From the NCBI RefSeq assembly GCF_001421805.1, contig NZ_LMLC01000001.1, forward strand, positions 434,001 through 498,000: a stretch of 64,000 nucleotides of DNA, in the 5' to 3' direction. The position numbers and the translations under genes were made by a program. Source of the stretch: Sphingomonas sp. Leaf34 (GTDB taxonomy: Bacteria > Pseudomonadota > Alphaproteobacteria > Sphingomonadales > Sphingomonadaceae). Below are positions 63,533-64,000 of the stretch, piece by piece. Position 1 is the first letter of the stretch, and each line of letters starts with the position of its first letter. Below the pieces are notes generated by a model that saw only the letters and a list, made by a program, of their open reading frames with translations, was not told where the DNA came from and did not search any database.

Positions 63533-64000
63533 CTACGCGGCTGTAGCCATTGCTGCGTCGTCCAAGGCGGCGGCGCGCAGATAGGCGGCGCGGTTCGTCA
63601 GGCGCGCGGCGTAGGCCACGAACGCGTCGCGCTTCGGGAGCCAGCCGAACTGCATGCCCCAGATCACCTGCGATCCGACATAGACGTCGGCGGCGGTGAA
63701 CCGCGCGCCGGCGATGTAGGGATGTGCGACGACCGCCTGTTCGAGCACGTCGATCACACGCTCGAAGCTACCATAGCCGATCATGCGTTGTTGCGCGGCA
63801 TCGGGCACGACGCCGAGCGCGCGGTTGCCGGTCGCGGCCTCGACCGGGCCGGCGGCGTAGAACAGCCAGCGATAATAATCGGCGCGTTCCTCGTCGCGGG
63901 GCGCGAGCTCGGCGTCGGGGAATGCCTCGGCGAGATACGCGCAGATCGCGGCGCATTCGGTCACGGTCTTGTGATTGTGGACGATCGCCGGAACCTTGGC
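63533..64000 (-). CDS. Glutathione S-transferase family protein (5' partial)
   Basis: Cytoplasmic GST-fold protein, cut by the right edge. The visible N-terminal part VPAIVHNHKTVTECAAICAYLAEAFP is the beta3-beta4-alpha3 part of the thioredoxin-like domain (cis-Pro, and TEC in place of the usual TES/TEA). The all-helical C-terminal domain follows (YRWLFYAAGPVEAATGN; the N-capping motif is seen as FTAADVYVGSQV). The first residues, including the catalytic residue, are outside the window. Confidence 0.85.
   Translation of the reverse strand, partial: AKVPAIVHNHKTVTECAAICAYLAEAFPDAELAPRDEERADYYRWLFYAAGPVEAATGNRALGVVPDAAQQRMIGYGSFERVIDVLEQAVVAHPYIAGARFTAADVYVGSQVIWGMQFGWLPKRDAFVAYAARLTNRAAYLRAAALDDAAMATAA

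Noticed and set aside
62694..63584. Four consecutive 70-85-residue frames in the tandem array that look like a coupled operon
   Set aside because: They arise from the repeat period (215 bp); their translations contain repeat-derived FRHPDERQDPG-like strings and no family features.
1..64000. tRNA or rRNA genes
   Set aside because: No CCA-ending cloverleaf-like or rRNA sequence was noticed on either strand, though a by-eye search can miss a tRNA; a tRNAscan run would settle it.

Overview
The window is high-GC DNA from an alphaproteobacterium, most likely a Sphingomonas or a close sphingomonad. This rests on the gene repertoire (Sphingomonadales-style SapC, DUF6894, single-domain RhlE helicases, a branched-chain 2-oxoacid dehydrogenase operon, an HslVU pair), on frequent GTG/TTG starts, and above all on many families of short GC-rich palindromic repeats between genes. 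No rRNA, tRNA, CRISPR array, transposase or complete prophage was seen. LAYOUT. 1-8.3 kb: end of a sirtuin gene, the lepB-rnc-era operon (minus strand), pgi, a DUF4174 protein, glutathione reductase and a thiolase. 8.4-14.3 kb: an SDR enzyme, the bkdA1-bkdA2-bkdB operon, and an FAH-family hydrolase. 14.4-25.2 kb: a DUF6894 protein, a Crp/Fnr regulator, an RhlE-type helicase, a nitroreductase, hslV-hslU, a holin/GH108 endolysin pair, cstA with its small YbdD partner, a heme oxygenase, a PHA-system protein and a VOC protein. 25.5-30 kb: lnt, metK (behind a perfect palindrome), a PAP2 phosphatase and an FNT channel. 30-53 kb: a capsule (ABC-transporter-dependent, Kps-type) locus. 53-64 kb: an MFS pump, a small lipoprotein, an AI-2E-family permease, a probable small RNA, cytochrome b561, SapC, an FAD-linked oxidase, a second RhlE-type helicase with a thioredoxin-like protein, a 215-bp tandem array, and a partial GST. 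CAPSULE LOCUS. KpsC and KpsS (beta-Kdo transferases for the lipid-linked primer), KpsM and KpsT (ABC exporter), KpsE (co-polymerase) and KpsD/Wza (outer-membrane exporter) are all present. They sit among three single-domain GT4 enzymes, a GT61 enzyme, a methyltransferase-like protein and three very large multi-domain glycosyltransferases. The locus is divergent around about 46.67 kb: kpsT, kpsD, a 1020-residue glycosyltransferase and the GT61 gene read rightwards, while the two GT4 genes, kpsM, kpsE, kpsC, kpsS and another GT4 gene read leftwards. kpsM and kpsT, normally neighbours, are therefore on opposite strands. MOST INTERESTING. (1) A minus-strand small-RNA candidate at about 56.43-56.54 kb has a heat-shock-sigma-like promoter, stable hairpins, a CCUCCUCCC anti-Shine-Dalgarno motif and a U8 terminator, like the cuckoo RNAs of other alphaproteobacteria. 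(2) Two halves of an intergenic palindromic repeat lie inside the bkdB reading frame and encode the domain linker. (3) Near-identical units at 62.7-63.4 kb repeat at a spacing of 214-215 bp. (4) An orphan holin-endolysin cassette could be a gene-transfer-agent lysis module. (5) The giant glycosyltransferases carry internal repeat domains, and the GT61 gene seems to start with ATT.
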